From Tilletiopsis washingtonensis (Eukaryota > Basidiomycota > Exobasidiomycetes > Entylomatales), in contig NW_020312008.1 in NCBI RefSeq assembly GCF_003144115.1, positions 214,477 through 278,476 on the forward strand: a stretch of 64,000 bases of DNA. The letters run 5' to 3'. Below are positions 21,370-32,004 of this stretch, piece by piece. A model generated the notes under the pieces. It saw only the letters and a program-made list of their open reading frames with translations. It made no database searches and was not told the origin of the DNA. The position numbers were made by a program, and so were the translations under genes. Each line of letters opens with the position of its first letter. The first letter of the stretch is position 1.

Positions 21370-24368
21370 ATGGCCGCCTCGCTCTCCTCACTGCCTCCGG
21401 AGCTGCTTCACCACATCGTCTCGCTCATCTACCTCGACTCGTGAGCGCGGGCGCACGGACGTCGGCGCCTCCACGCGTGCGCTGACCGCTTATCGTGTGC
21501 CCCAGGCTGCCGCGCGCCGTCTTTCGCTGTCTGGACCCGCACGTGAGCTGCGTTGCTGAGCCCCGGCACTGCGCATGCTCATAGTCGCTTGCAGGGCCTG
21601 CCGTCGACGTACCCCGACGGCCGTCTCATCTCCTCGACGCAGCGCGACACGCAGCGCACGCTCCACGCCCTCTCGCGCGTCACGCGCGCCTTCTACGCTG
21701 CCGCGCGTCCGCTGCTCTTCCGGCGCCTGCAGATCACGCTCCCGTTCTCCTTCCTGCTGCTGCTGCGCACGCTCGGCGCCGCACATTTGGCTGATGCCTA
21801 CGAGGAACATGCACGGCTGCGCCGCCCCAGCCGCGCCGACACGGGCGAGCTAGAGGGCAGCAGCACGGAGGAGGAGACGGGCGACGAGAAGGAGCTGCCC
21901 GTCGCGCTGCCGAGCATCGTGCCGCCGGCTGCAGACGAGTTGGGCGATGTGCCGATGGCTAGCCCGGCGCCGCGCCGCAAGCGTGGCGCCGAGATGAGCT
22001 TCAGCGCCATGGTGGCCGCCGCTGGCTTTGCTCGGGCCACTGGCAGTCGACTGGTCGTCCCGCGCGGCGCTCGAGAGCGGCTGGGAGATATTCAGGCCGA
22101 CGAGGACGAAGCAGGCATGCAGTTGATCTGGACCGGTGAGTTGGCCCCGAGAATGGCAACGCGGGAGCTGCCCTCTATCGGCCGGCTGCCCACTGACGCC
22201 TGCTCCTCGCAGAGCAAGTGGGCGGCTCGTACTCCCTCACGCTGGCGCGTGCGGCCCGTGGTGCGCACCACTACCCGCGCGTCCTGTCCTTTGAGTCGTA
22301 CACGACACAAGGCATGCGCCGCACGCTGGCCGACGGCGAGACGCGCTTCGTGACGCCGGCCAAGCTGCTGGCGCTCATCACGGCCGCCGACGGGCTCATG
22401 GGCGTGGGCTTCACCGAGAGCATGGACAGTGCCATTTCGCGCGAGGTGCTTGAGGGCCTGCTCTTCCGCGACGGAAAGCTCATGGCGCCGTCGCGCCTGC
22501 GTGGCGTCTCCATGGAGCGGCCGCGAGCAGATCGCTCCCAGCGACGCCTGCAGTCACTGGACCTCTGCGGCTGCGTCTCGACACGCTTCCAAGAGGGCCT
22601 GCGTTCCTTTGTGGACCTGCATCTGCGCAAGTTCTCGAACCGCCACACGAGCACGCTGGTGGAGGAGAGCGAGGCGTCGAGCGAGACGGAGACCGATGGC
22701 GAGGACGAGCGGCGCGGCAGAGGCCGCGAGACGGCGCGCGACCGTACCATGAGCCGCAGCGATGCGGGCCGGTCGAGCGCCAGCCGCAGTCAGACACGAA
22801 GCCTCAGTCGCTATGGCCGCGACGACGACGAGGTGAGTCAGACGAACTAGCGCTGCAGCCTGCGTCATGCTGACCCGACTGCTTCAGGCGCCGTCTACGC
22901 ACCCGGCGCGAGCCACGCGCTTCCCCTCCCTGCGACGGCTGGGCCTGGCAAACGTGACGTTCCCCGCCGACCTCATCACGCCATTTGTGCTCGCCTTCCC
23001 GAAGCTCACGCACCTAGACCTGACTGGAACACGCATCGGGCCTGGTGAGCAGGTCATGATAGGCCAGACATTGCTCATCCGCTGACGCAGACTGCAGAGC
23101 TTCTGACCGCCCTCGGCTCGCAGCCAAGCGTGCATCTGCATTCTCTGAGCCTCGCTCGCTGCCCTCTTCTTACCAGCGAGAGCATCACGGAGCTGATCGC
23201 CGACTCACCTGCGACCGCTGGTCTCGTCGAGCTCTCGCTCGCGGGCACTCTGCTGCATCCGACGCCGCTGACCGAGGCGGACCTGCGCGTCATCATCACG
23301 ACGGCGCCGTGCTTCCGCAGCGGCGCGCTGCGCTACCTCGACCTCTCAAGCTGTCCGCTGGACGACGAGATGCTGGGCAGCCTGCACCCGCAGCCGTCTC
23401 TGCTCGAGCTGGGCTTCTCTGCGCTGCCGAACATCAGCCTCGACGCCATCGGTCGCGTGCTGCGGGAGCGCGCGCCCAACGTGCAGGTGCTCTCCATCGT
23501 CGAGACGGGCTATGCGCTCGGCACGGCGCTCAAGAACACGGCGCTCATCGACGCCATCATCGACCCGTGCGCCAAGACGCCGCCAATGACGATCAGCCAG
23601 CAGCTGGCTGCCATGGGCTTCACGCCGCCTGGCGGAGCCGGTGCTGCTGCCGATGTGCAGCCTCCGCGCGCGCCGACGAATCTGCGTGTCATCGAGCTCT
23701 CTCCGTCGGCGCTGCGAGCCTTTGGCGTGTATCACGCCTGGCGCGTCATCTTCGGCGCCGGCCGACGCGGCTGGCTCGTTGACTGCGCGGCCGGCCCGGA
23801 CCCTGACGCCGTCGACGATGCGCTGGTGGAGCCACAAGAGGCCGACGCCGTCGACGAGAGCGCCAGCGACCGCGGCCGCGCACGCAGCACTTCGCGCCCG
23901 CCACGGCTGGCGCGCAGCTGGGAGCCCGAGACGCCGCCCGTGCGCCGCAGCCCGGCCGTGTCGCAGGTGCGGCGTGCCAGTCCGGGCGGCAGCAACCTGC
24001 GCAGCTCGCTCTCGCTCAAGCGCACTGCCAGCGGAGCGTCGCGCTCCCGCTCCCGCGCGCCGCCGGCGCGACGAGGTGCAGAGGCGGCCGACATGGCTCG
24101 TGCCTCCTCGATGGGCTCGAGCAGTGCAGTGGCAGCAGCAGAGGAAGCGAGCGAGGCGCCCGCGCCGCCGATGGTGCCGCGCGACGAGATCATCCGCGAC
24201 CTGCCGCCCGAGCACCCGCGCCGCCGCGCGCTGGGCCAGCTGGCCGAGCTCAACGGCCACACGCAGGGCAACGTCGGCTGGTACGCGCGCAAGATGGAGG
24301 TGCTGCTCGGCTACGGCCTGCTGGGGCGCGAGCAGGGACACTATGCGTACGTGGCGTACCAGCAGTGA
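21370..24368 (+). CDS. F-box/LRR protein
   Basis: Six exons (21370-21440, 21506-21542, 21595-22135, 22213-22832, 22888-23044, 23098-24368) give 898 aa. The N terminus, LSSLPPELLHHIVSLIYLD, reads as an F-box start, and later segments form RNI-type LRRs: LQSLDLCGCVSTRFQEGL, LTHLDLTGTRIGP, LHSLSLARCPLLTSESI, LVELSLAGTLLHP and LRYLDLSSCPLDDEML. A Ser/Arg/Asp-rich insert lies around residues 410-470 and another at about 700-820. The C terminus ends in a conserved-looking module, NGHTQGNVGWYARKMEVLLG. F-box LRR proteins usually recruit substrates to SCF ubiquitin ligases; that is family knowledge, and the substrate is unknown. Exon 2 is just 37 nt. Confidence 0.8.
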
Positions 24369-24720
24369 GGGGAGGGGAGAGAGCTGTCACCTGCATGCAA
24401 TGAGAGATTGTCGCAATTCGGCGTGGGCGAGCGGCCCTGAGCAGTGTCGAGTGCCTCGCCCATGCTCGTTGCCATGTGCTCTCACGGCGCCAAGGGTCCA
24501 TGCATGAGAGATGCCAGTGCACAGCCCGAGAAGAGGCCGACTTCGAGGTGCGAGCGCTGGCGCAGCCGCGGCTAATCCTGGCTCTCTCCGCAATCGCGGC
24601 GGCCGCGCGCACGTTCGCATGTCGTGCGAGCTTCGCACCTGCCTTAGCTCCACTCCACCCTGGCACAGCAGCGCTCGCCAGGCCGCTCCACCCTCGCCCA
24701 TCACACCCACTCCGCCCGCA
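24369..24720 (+). promoter_or_regulatory. Intergenic/promoter region of VIP1
   Basis: About 350 bases. The last 80 are C-rich (CCACCCTCGCCCATCACACC-like), consistent with a leader. I see nothing else in it. Confidence 0.4.
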
Positions 24721-27700
24721 ATGTCGGACGACGCCGGCACGCCGCCGCCGGCGCAGATCCTGCTCGGCGTCGCGGCGCGCGACCGCAAGGCACGCAGCAA
24801 GCCCATGGGCCAGATTCTCAACCGCATCCTCGCCAACAAGGAGCTCGACTGCCGCATCGTCAACTTTGGCGACAAGGTGTGTGCCGCGTGCTGCAGGCAG
24901 GTGGTGTGCTGCGCAGAGGCGACGTGCTGGGCGTGGGCGAACGCTGGGCATTGCGTCGTCGTGCGACATTCTCGACACTCGCTTGCTCGGCAGGCTGTGC
25001 CCGCAACGCGAGGGCTGATCTGCTGGGCGGCGGCTTGCCTGCACAGCTGCAAGCTTGCCAGTCGTGGCAGCCCTGTCATTCTCCATACTGACGCTCTGCC
25101 CAGGTGCTGCTGGACGAGCCGCCGGCGTCGTGGCCCGTCGTCGACGTGCTCATCTCCTTCTTCTCCGACGGCTTCCCGCTCGACAAGGCCATCGAGTATG
25201 CCGACCTGCGCCGCCCCGTGCTCGTCAACGACCTGCGCTTCCAGGCCGTGCTGTGGGACCGCCGCGCCGTGCTGGCCATTCTCGATGCCGTGGGCGTGCC
25301 GACGCCGCGGCGCCTCGAGGCACACCGCGACGGCGGCAGCATCCTGGACCCGAAGATTCTCGAGGACTGCAAGAAGCGCCTCGGCGTGGATCTGGGCGTC
25401 AAGCGCGCGCAGAGCAGCGTGGCGCTCAAGGAGGGCGACGACGATGTGCTCATTGTCGATGGACAGGAGATCCGCAAGCCCTTTGTGGAGAAGCCGGTCA
25501 GCGGCGAGGACCACAACATTCACATCTACTTCCCGAAGTCGCGAGGCGGCGGCGGCCGACGGCTATTCCGCAAGGTGAGTAGCACAGAGACGTGGGGCGG
25601 AGAGACATGCGGACGAGAAGGGAGAGTGGAGCGCGCTGGCGGGTGTGTAGGAGGAAAGCCAAGCATGAAGCCGCCGCTGCGTCTTGCCATTTGGCATGCC
25701 TGGCGCCGGAGAGAAGCTGGATGCCGCGCAGCGAGCTGCTGCTCATTGCTGTCTCCTTCAGGTCGGCAACAAGTCGTCCGAGTTTGACCAGAACCTCGTC
25801 GAGCCGCGGACGGAGGGCTCGTACATCTACGAGGAGTTCATGGATGTGATCAACGCGGAGGACGTCAAGGGTGAGCCGAGCTCTGGCTCCCTGCGCAGAA
25901 TCTGTTCTGACCCCTCTCCACGGCGCAGTGTACACCATCGGGCCGTACTTTGTGCACGCCGAGACGCGCAAGTCGCCCGTCGTCGACGGCATGGTGAAGC
26001 GCAACCCCGAGGGCAAGGAGATCCGCTACATCACCAAGCTCAGCGAGGAGGAGGTGCGCATGGCCACCAACATTGCCAAGGCGTTCAAGCAGAACATCTG
26101 CGGCTTCGACCTGCTGCGCGTCGGCGACAAGAGCTACGTCATTGACGTCAACGGCTGGAGTTTCGTCAAGGGCAACGACTTCTACTATGGTGCGTGGGCG
26201 CCGAGGCATGTCGCAGCTGTGCACTGAGCTGACGCTGCTCGCCTGCAGACAAGGTGCGCTCGTGCGCCGGGCTCCAGTGCAGAGGCACCACGCTAACAGA
26301 TGCGTTCGCAGTGCGCCTCGATTCTGTCGTCGTTCTGCAAGACGTCCGTGCCACGGCGCTCGCTCTCGCAGCCCGGCTCTTCCGGCTCGAGCGAGCGCGG
26401 CGGCACCGGCGATGCCTCGGAGCAGAGCAGCTGGACGCTGAAGGCCAACGTCACCGTCTTCCGGCACGGCGACCGCACGCCGAAGCAAAAGGTGCGGCGC
26501 AGCCAGAGTCTGTATTGCCGCCGTGGCTCTGACATAACACACTGCAGCTCAAGCGCTCGTTCAAGCCCAAGGACGCCTGGACGGCGCCGCTGATCGCCCT
26601 GCTGCAAGGCCGGCGCGAGGAGATGTGCGTGTCCCTGCGGCGTCCTGCCCGGTCGCGCCGCTGACAGTGTGCCGCAGCATCCTGCGGCAGAACCTCGACA
26701 TGATCTCAAAGGCTGCGTCCGAGGCGGCCGCGCTGCCGGGCGCCAAGACGGAGGATCTCGAGCTCGTCATCTTCATCATCGAGCGCAAGAAGGACATGCC
26801 GGGCACCAAGGTCAGTGGCGCGTCCAGCCCGCGAACTGAGCAGGTGGCTGACCAGCACGGCGCCCATCAGGTGCAAATGAAGCCGAGCTACGGCGACGAC
26901 GGCGAGCTGGAGAAGATGCAGCTCATCATCAAGTGGGGCGGCGAGGTGCGTGTTTGCGCCACTCGCTGCCAGTCTGCTTGCTCAAGCAGCCTCGCCTCAG
27001 TTCTCGCATGCTGCACGTCACCAGGCCAAGGACGCGAGTCACAGCGCGGCGGTGATCACGAAGCACAGGCTGACTTGCTCCTCTTTAGTTTGGGCAGAAC
27101 ATGCGGCGCGACCTCATCCTGCAGAACAACGAGGCGCTCAAGAACTGCACCGTGCGTGTCGTTCCTGCTGTGCGAGTGCGCGCCCGCTGACGCTGCTTGG
27201 CCAGATCTACACGTCCTCGGAGCGGCGCGTGACGGCATCGGCCGAGATCTTTGCCGCCTCGTTCCTCGACGAGCCCGAGGATCCGGCGCAGGAGCCGCTG
27301 CAGCTCGTCATCCGCAAGGATCTGCTCGACGACTCGAACCAGGCCAAGTCGGAGATGGATGCCGTCAAGAAGCAGCTCAAGGCCAGCCTGCGGCCCGAGA
27401 GCCCGCAGGCGGGCGTGCGGCCGCCGCACTGGCCCGAAGACCTGCCGCCGCCGGTGGAGCTGTGCCAGCGCGTGGCCGAGACGCTGCGCCAGCTCAACGC
27501 GACGATGAAGGACAACTACGAGCGCCTCAACGTCGACAAGATCCAGACGCGCTGGTGCACGCACGAGACGCCGGGCCTGTTCCGCGAGCGCTGGAACAAA
27601 CTGTTTGCCGACTACGAGGAGGATCCGTACGACCCGAGCCGCGTGAGCGAGCTGTACGACATGCTGTCGCACGACGGCCTGCACAACCGCACGTTTGTCG

Positions 27701-28600
27701 AGACGGTCTTTTCGGCGCACGACGCCGCGCCGGAGCGCAAGCTGGACCCGCTGCACGAGCTGTACCGCATGAGTCTGGCGCTCTTTGCGTGGACGTGCCC
27801 CGCCGAGTACGGCATCGATGCGTCGCAGAAGGAGCGCATCGGCCTGCTCACCTCCATGCCGCTGCTCAACCACATCGTGGCCGACCTGCGTGCGTCGCAG
27901 GAGAAGCCGCTGTGCTCACTGTACTTTACCAAGGTGCGCTCCAGCCCATGCCCCCCCTCCCCCCACGCTCGAGATGCCCTTTGCTGATGCCTCTCACGCC
28001 GCAGGAATCGCACATGCACACGCTCCTCAACCTCGTGCTCGCCTCGGAGCTGCCCGTCATCATGGAGCAGATGCCGCCGCTCGACTACTTTTCCAGCATC
28101 ACGTTTGGTCAGTGTGCCCGCCGCATGCCTGCCGCTGCTGATGTGCTGACACGCGCTGCGCAGAGGTGTTTGAGAAGACGTCTGCGCCGGGCACTACGAG
28201 CGCCGGGCACTCGCCGCGGCCCAGCTCCGTCAGCGGCAGCGGCGAGGAAGGCGACGGCACGTCACGCGAGTCCTCGTCGTCCGGCAGCACGCCCGAGCGC
28301 TCGCTGCTCATCTCCGTCAGCGAGGGCGCGCACTCGTCGTCGATCTTCTCGATGAACCTCGATGCGCGGCACGCACTGACGCCGCTGCCGCGCCGCCCGC
28401 TGACGCGGCACATGGGCTACGACGAGGCGCTGGCGAAGCTGTCGGCGCACGAGGCCATCGAGGCGAACCGCGGGCAGGTCGAGGGCGCCGCCGTCTTCTT
28501 TGGCGCCGAGGACAGCGAGCGCGGCGTGCTGGCGATCAAGAAGGAGCGCCGCACGAGCGGCGACACGGACCGCACGAGCATTGGCGCGGGAGCAAGATGA
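24721..28600 (+). CDS. VIP1: Vip1/PPIP5K inositol hexakisphosphate and diphosphoinositol pentakisphosphate kinase
   Basis: Fourteen exons give 943 aa: 24721-24876, 25104-25574, 25762-25870, 25929-26189, 26249-26253, 26312-26491, 26548-26624, 26678-26810, 26871-26945, 27001-27033, 27089-27151, 27205-27933, 28005-28107 and 28164-28600. The ATP-grasp kinase domain shows [48 protein letters not shown] and CGFDLLR with [21 protein letters not shown] histidine-acid-phosphatase domain follows ([49 protein letters not shown]). The enzyme makes inositol pyrophosphates (IP7/IP8) that signal phosphate and energy status. Exon 5 is only 5 nt, and intron 10 starts with GC rather than GT. Both are required to keep conserved residues in frame. 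Confidence 0.95.
26249..26253 (+). other. VIP1: 5-nt microexon of VIP1
   Basis: The bases ACAAG lie between two canonical introns: 26190-26248 (GTGCGT...GCTGAC...CTGCAG) and 26254-26311 (GTGCGC...GCTAAC...CGCAG). With the last G of exon 4 they encode Asp-Lys, giving GNDFYYDK joined to CASILSSF, as in Vip1 homologues. Skipping it would shift the frame. Confidence 0.85.
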
Positions 28601-28601
28601 A

Positions 28602-28686
28602 CAGTGGAGAGGGGATGGCAGTGGAGAGGGGGTGGCAGCGGAGAGGGGATGGCAGCGGAGAGGGGATGACAGAGGAGAGGAGATGT
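28602..28686 (+). repeat. 17-bp minisatellite, five copies, just after the VIP1 stop
   Basis: Five tandem units of consensus CAGYGGAGAGGGGATGG start two bases after the VIP1 stop codon. The first four differ by one or two bases; the fifth is more diverged. The tract is G/A-only on the plus strand apart from the C and T at fixed places, and lies in the VIP1 3' UTR. Confidence 0.9.
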
Positions 28687-28945
28687 GCTGCATGTGCTGC
28701 GGAGCTGCAATCATAGATGCCGGATGTGTAGCTGCGGAGGGAGATGCTGTGTGCTGCGTGCTGTGTGCCGTTGCCCGTTGTTGCGTCGCGGCGTGCGGCG
28801 GTGCAAGCACGGCCGGAGGAAGCACCGTGCGCCTCGGCGACCGGCGCATGTGCCGAGCCGGCGGCCGGCGGGCGCGAGGGGCGATGCTGCTCTCCCCCGC
28901 ACTGTGCGCGCTTCTCCACAACCTTGCTCCCCTCCGCCACCCGCC

Positions 28946-29764
28946 ATGCTTCTCCTCCGTCCGCTGCGCGTCTCCGGCGCACGGCGTCTGCACACGAGCG
29001 TCGCGCGCCGCTCCGCGCCGCTCTCCGTGCCGTCGCTGCCGCCGTCGATTGCGCCGCCGCTCAAGGGCGTGCGCGTCGTCGACCTCACACGCGTGCTCGC
29101 CGGGCCGTACTGCACCATGCTGCTGGCAGACCTGGGCGCAGATGTCATCAAGGTGGAGCATCCGAAGGGTGCGTGCCAGACGAGGGGCAGAGCGAAGGAG
29201 GAGAGATGCGGCAGACCGCAGTGCCGAGGCCGAGGAGGGGCCAGCAACGCACTGACCCCGCCCCCCCTCTCCTCTCGCCCAGGCGGCGACGACACGCGCA
29301 GCTGGGCGCCGCCCTCTGCGCCGCTGCTGCCCGCCAAGGCACAGCGCATCCCGCCGGGCAAGGAGGCCGCCTGGGCCGCGCTGCCGCCCGAGAGTGCCTA
29401 CTTTCTCGCGGTGAACCGCAACAAGCGCAGCATCACGGTCGACCTCAAGAAGCAGGAGGGCAGGGAGATCCTGCACCAGCTGGTCAAGGAGGCGGATGTG
29501 GTGGTTGAGGTGAGCCAAGCGCATGGCGAGAGAGAGGAGAACACGCTGACGTTGGGGGGCCGAGCAGAACTACTTGCCCGGGTCAGTGCTGCTCTCCGCA
29601 GCGAGGCCGACGCCTGGCTGAGCTGTGTGCTGCGCCGCCAGCAAGCTCTCGTCGATGCAGATGGGCTACGAGGACCTGAAGAAGATCAAGCCCGACATCA
29701 TCTATGCCAGCATCACGGGCTGTGAGGCATGCTTGACGTGCTGCCGAGTGCCGCTCGCTCACTG

Positions 29765-29814
<50 letters not shown>

Positions 29815-31071
29815 CCGCACAGACGGACAGACGGGCCCCTTTGGCTCGTTTGCGGGCTGTGAGTTTCTGAGTTGCAGCCAGAGTGCTGGAGCGCAGCGCT
29901 GAGATGGAAGCCAGACGACGTCATTGTCGCTGCCGACGCCGGTCTCTTTCATATGTGAGCTCGCTGCGTGCCCCTCTGCGCTTTTCCTGCTCATCCGCGC
30001 TCCAGCACCGGCGAGGCAGACCGGCCGCCCGTCAAGGTGCGCTCTCCGTCGACCCAGACCTCTTCTCCCCGCGCAGCTGACGAGCGGGTGCCTAGGTCGG
30101 CGTGGCAGTGACGGACCTGACGACGGGGCTGTACGTGCACGGCGCCGTCATGGCGGCGCTGCTGGGACGCGCACAGACGGGCCAGGGCGTGCATATCGAC
30201 GCCAGGTGAGCCTGCTGCCGCGTCAAGGGTGTTGCGGTCGACGGATGGCTGACTGTTGGAGCTGCGCTGTAGCCTCTTCGAGAGCCAGGTGAGTCGACCT
30301 GTGTTGGGCCGCGGGTGGAATCAGTGCTGACATCTTGCCTCCCCGCGGCAGATCGCGACGCTGGTGCGTGCTCTGCCTGCCGTGCAGTGTTCCTGCTCAT
30401 CACTCACGCACACCTTGCCAGGCCAACGTGGCCTCCTCGTGAGTGGTGGCAGTGCAGCTTCTTCAACTCCAAGCTGACCGGCATCCTGCTTCGCCAGATA
30501 TCTCATCAGCGGCAAGGAGGCGACGCGCTGGGGCACGGCGCACCCCAGCATCGTGCCGTACCAGGTCATGCCCGTCAGCGACGGCTTCATGATGGGTGAG
30601 TGTCCGCGTAGACTAGCGAAGGGGCCACGCATGCTGAGGCCTTCCATCCCCCCTTCTCCTTCTCCAGTCGGCGCGGGCAACGACGGGCAGTTCAAGATCC
30701 TCACCGCCGCCATCGGCGCGCCCGACCTCGCGGCCGACGCGCGCTTCTCCTCCAACGCGCAGCGCGTGGCGAACCGCGACGTGCTGATCCCTCTGCTCGA
30801 GGAGCTGCTGCGCAAGCAGACGGCACAGCACTGGATCGACGCGCTGGGCGGCCGCGTGCCCGCGGCGCCGATTCGCAACATCAAACAGACGTTTGAACAC
30901 CCGCAGGCCGTGGCGCGCGGCGTGACGACCGAGGTGGACCACCCGCGCGCGGGCAGGATCACCATCTCGGCGCCGGCGGTGCGGTATGGCGAGGGCAAGA
31001 TGCCGGTGAGCGCACGAGGGAGGAAGGAGCGCACGAGGGTGGAGTGCTCCGCCTCGGTGCGCTGACGTCTC
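28946..31071 (+). CDS. SUGCT: Mitochondrial class III (CaiB/BaiF) CoA-transferase, SUGCT-like; 3' end lost in the gap
   Basis: Thirteen exons are visible: 28946-29168, 29283-29509, 29568-29581, 29642-29721, 29823-29858, 29915-29954, 30006-30036, 30096-30205, 30273-30288, 30352-30363, 30422-30438, 30498-30595 and 30668-31005. They encode 414 aa before the assembly gap. The N terminus (MLLLRPLRVSGARRLHTSVA) looks like a mitochondrial presequence. Family motifs follow: [93 protein letters not shown] and GQGVHIDASLFESQIATLANVASSYL. The conserved Asp of the family probably lies in VTDLTTG. Human SUGCT moves CoA from succinyl-CoA to glutarate; other members use other acyl groups, so the substrate is inference. 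The last donor (GTGAGC at 31006) leads into the gap. Confidence 0.9.
29766..29811 (+). repeat. (CT)23 microsatellite inside an intron of the CoA-transferase gene
   Basis: A pure CT run of 46 nt fills the polypyrimidine tract of intron 29722-29822, ten bases before its CAG acceptor. It lengthens this intron to 101 nt against the usual 50-65 nt. On the other strand it is a GA run. Confidence 0.97.
30273..30438 (+). other. SUGCT: Three consecutive microexons (16, 12 and 17 nt) of the CoA-transferase gene
   Basis: Exons at 30273-30288, 30352-30363 and 30422-30438 are separated by introns of 63 and 58 nt and flanked by introns of 67 and 59 nt. Each has GT donors and AG acceptors. Joined, they give S-LFESQ, IATL and ANVAS, exactly the conserved helix of CaiB family proteins (HIDxSLxxxQxAxLxNxxxNYL). 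Confidence 0.88.
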
Positions 31072-31666
31072 NNNNNNNNNNNNNNNNNNNNNNNNNNNNN
31101 NNNNNNNNNNNNNNNNNNNNNNNNNNNNNNNNNNNNNNNNNNNNNNNNNNNNNNNNNNNNNNNNNNNNNNNNNNNNNNNNNNNNNNNNNNNNNNNNNNNN
31201 NNNNNNNNNNNNNNNNNNNNNNNNNNNNNNNNNNNNNNNNNNNNNNNNNNNNNNNNNNNNNNNNNNNNNNNNNNNNNNNNNNNNNNNNNNNNNNNNNNNN
31301 NNNNNNNNNNNNNNNNNNNNNNNNNNNNNNNNNNNNNNNNNNNNNNNNNNNNNNNNNNNNNNNNNNNNNNNNNNNNNNNNNNNNNNNNNNNNNNNNNNNN
31401 NNNNNNNNNNNNNNNNNNNNNNNNNNNNNNNNNNNNNNNNNNNNNNNNNNNNNNNNNNNNNNNNNNNNNNNNNNNNNNNNNNNNNNNNNNNNNNNNNNNN
31501 NNNNNNNNNNNNNNNNNNNNNNNNNNNNNNNNNNNNNNNNNNNNNNNNNNNNNNNNNNNNNNNNNNNNNNNNNNNNNNNNNNNNNNNNNNNNNNNNNNNN
31601 NNNNNNNNNNNNNNNNNNNNNNNNNNNNNNNNNNNNNNNNNNNNNNNNNNNNNNNNNNNNNNNNNN
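31072..31666. other. Assembly gap (595 N)
   Basis: A run of undetermined bases between scaffolded contigs. It removes the 3' end of the CoA-transferase gene and the 3' end of the convergent mitofissin-like gene. The true length is unknown. Confidence 1.
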
Positions 31667-31693
31667 GGGGGGGGGGGGGGGGGGGGGGGGGGG
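31667..31693 (+). repeat. 27-base poly-G tract abutting the gap
   Basis: An uninterrupted G run at the gap edge. It could be a real homopolymer that stopped assembly, or a poly-G sequencing artefact. It probably falls in an intron or 3' region of the mitofissin-like gene. Confidence 0.95.
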
Positions 31694-31741
31694 CGTCAGA
31701 GGCAGGGCAAGCCGCTGCTGCGCACACAGCGCACCACTCAC

Positions 31742-31827
31742 TGATACCCGCTGTGCCGCTTCACGCCCGCCAGCAGCGTCGAGAAGAGCACGGCGTCGAT
31801 GCCGTAGTGCATGAGACGGCCGAGCAT
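31742..31827 (-). CDS. ATG44: First exon of an Atg44/mitofissin-like (DUF1748) gene, cut by the gap
   Basis: The minus-strand ATG at 31827 opens MLGRLMHYGIDAVLFSTLLA, then GVKRHSGYQ, where a GTGAGT donor begins at 31741. This matches the N terminus of the DUF1748 family, whose yeast member Atg44/mitofissin is a small intermembrane-space protein that drives mitochondrial fission for mitophagy. These proteins are only about 70-90 aa, so roughly a third is visible; the rest lies toward the poly-G tract and the gap. The conserved pattern is a G-xL-xHY-xxDxxLxSTxLAG helix. The family assignment rests on 28 residues from memory, and the functional name is inferred from the family. Confidence 0.72.
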
Positions 31828-32004
31828 GGCAAGAAGTGAGAGGAGGGTGTGGGGTTGGAGAGGCAAGAGGCGCGCCGCGCGGGCCGCTCCGTGCTAGCGG
31901 ACCCGAGCGGGCCCGGGCTCCTGATCGGGAGCGAGGAGCAGATTCTCATCGCGTAGGGTTTATATACGCACAGTTTTTCGGGACTCCGACTCTTTAATTA
32001 ATTT

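Noticed and set aside
28602-28686. CRISPR-like regular repeats
   Set aside because: The units are directly tandem without spacers, in a eukaryotic 3' UTR; a minisatellite explains them.
30321-31741. Long minus-strand frames spanning the gap
   Set aside because: Most of their length is N bases; the remainder is antisense to CoA-transferase exons.
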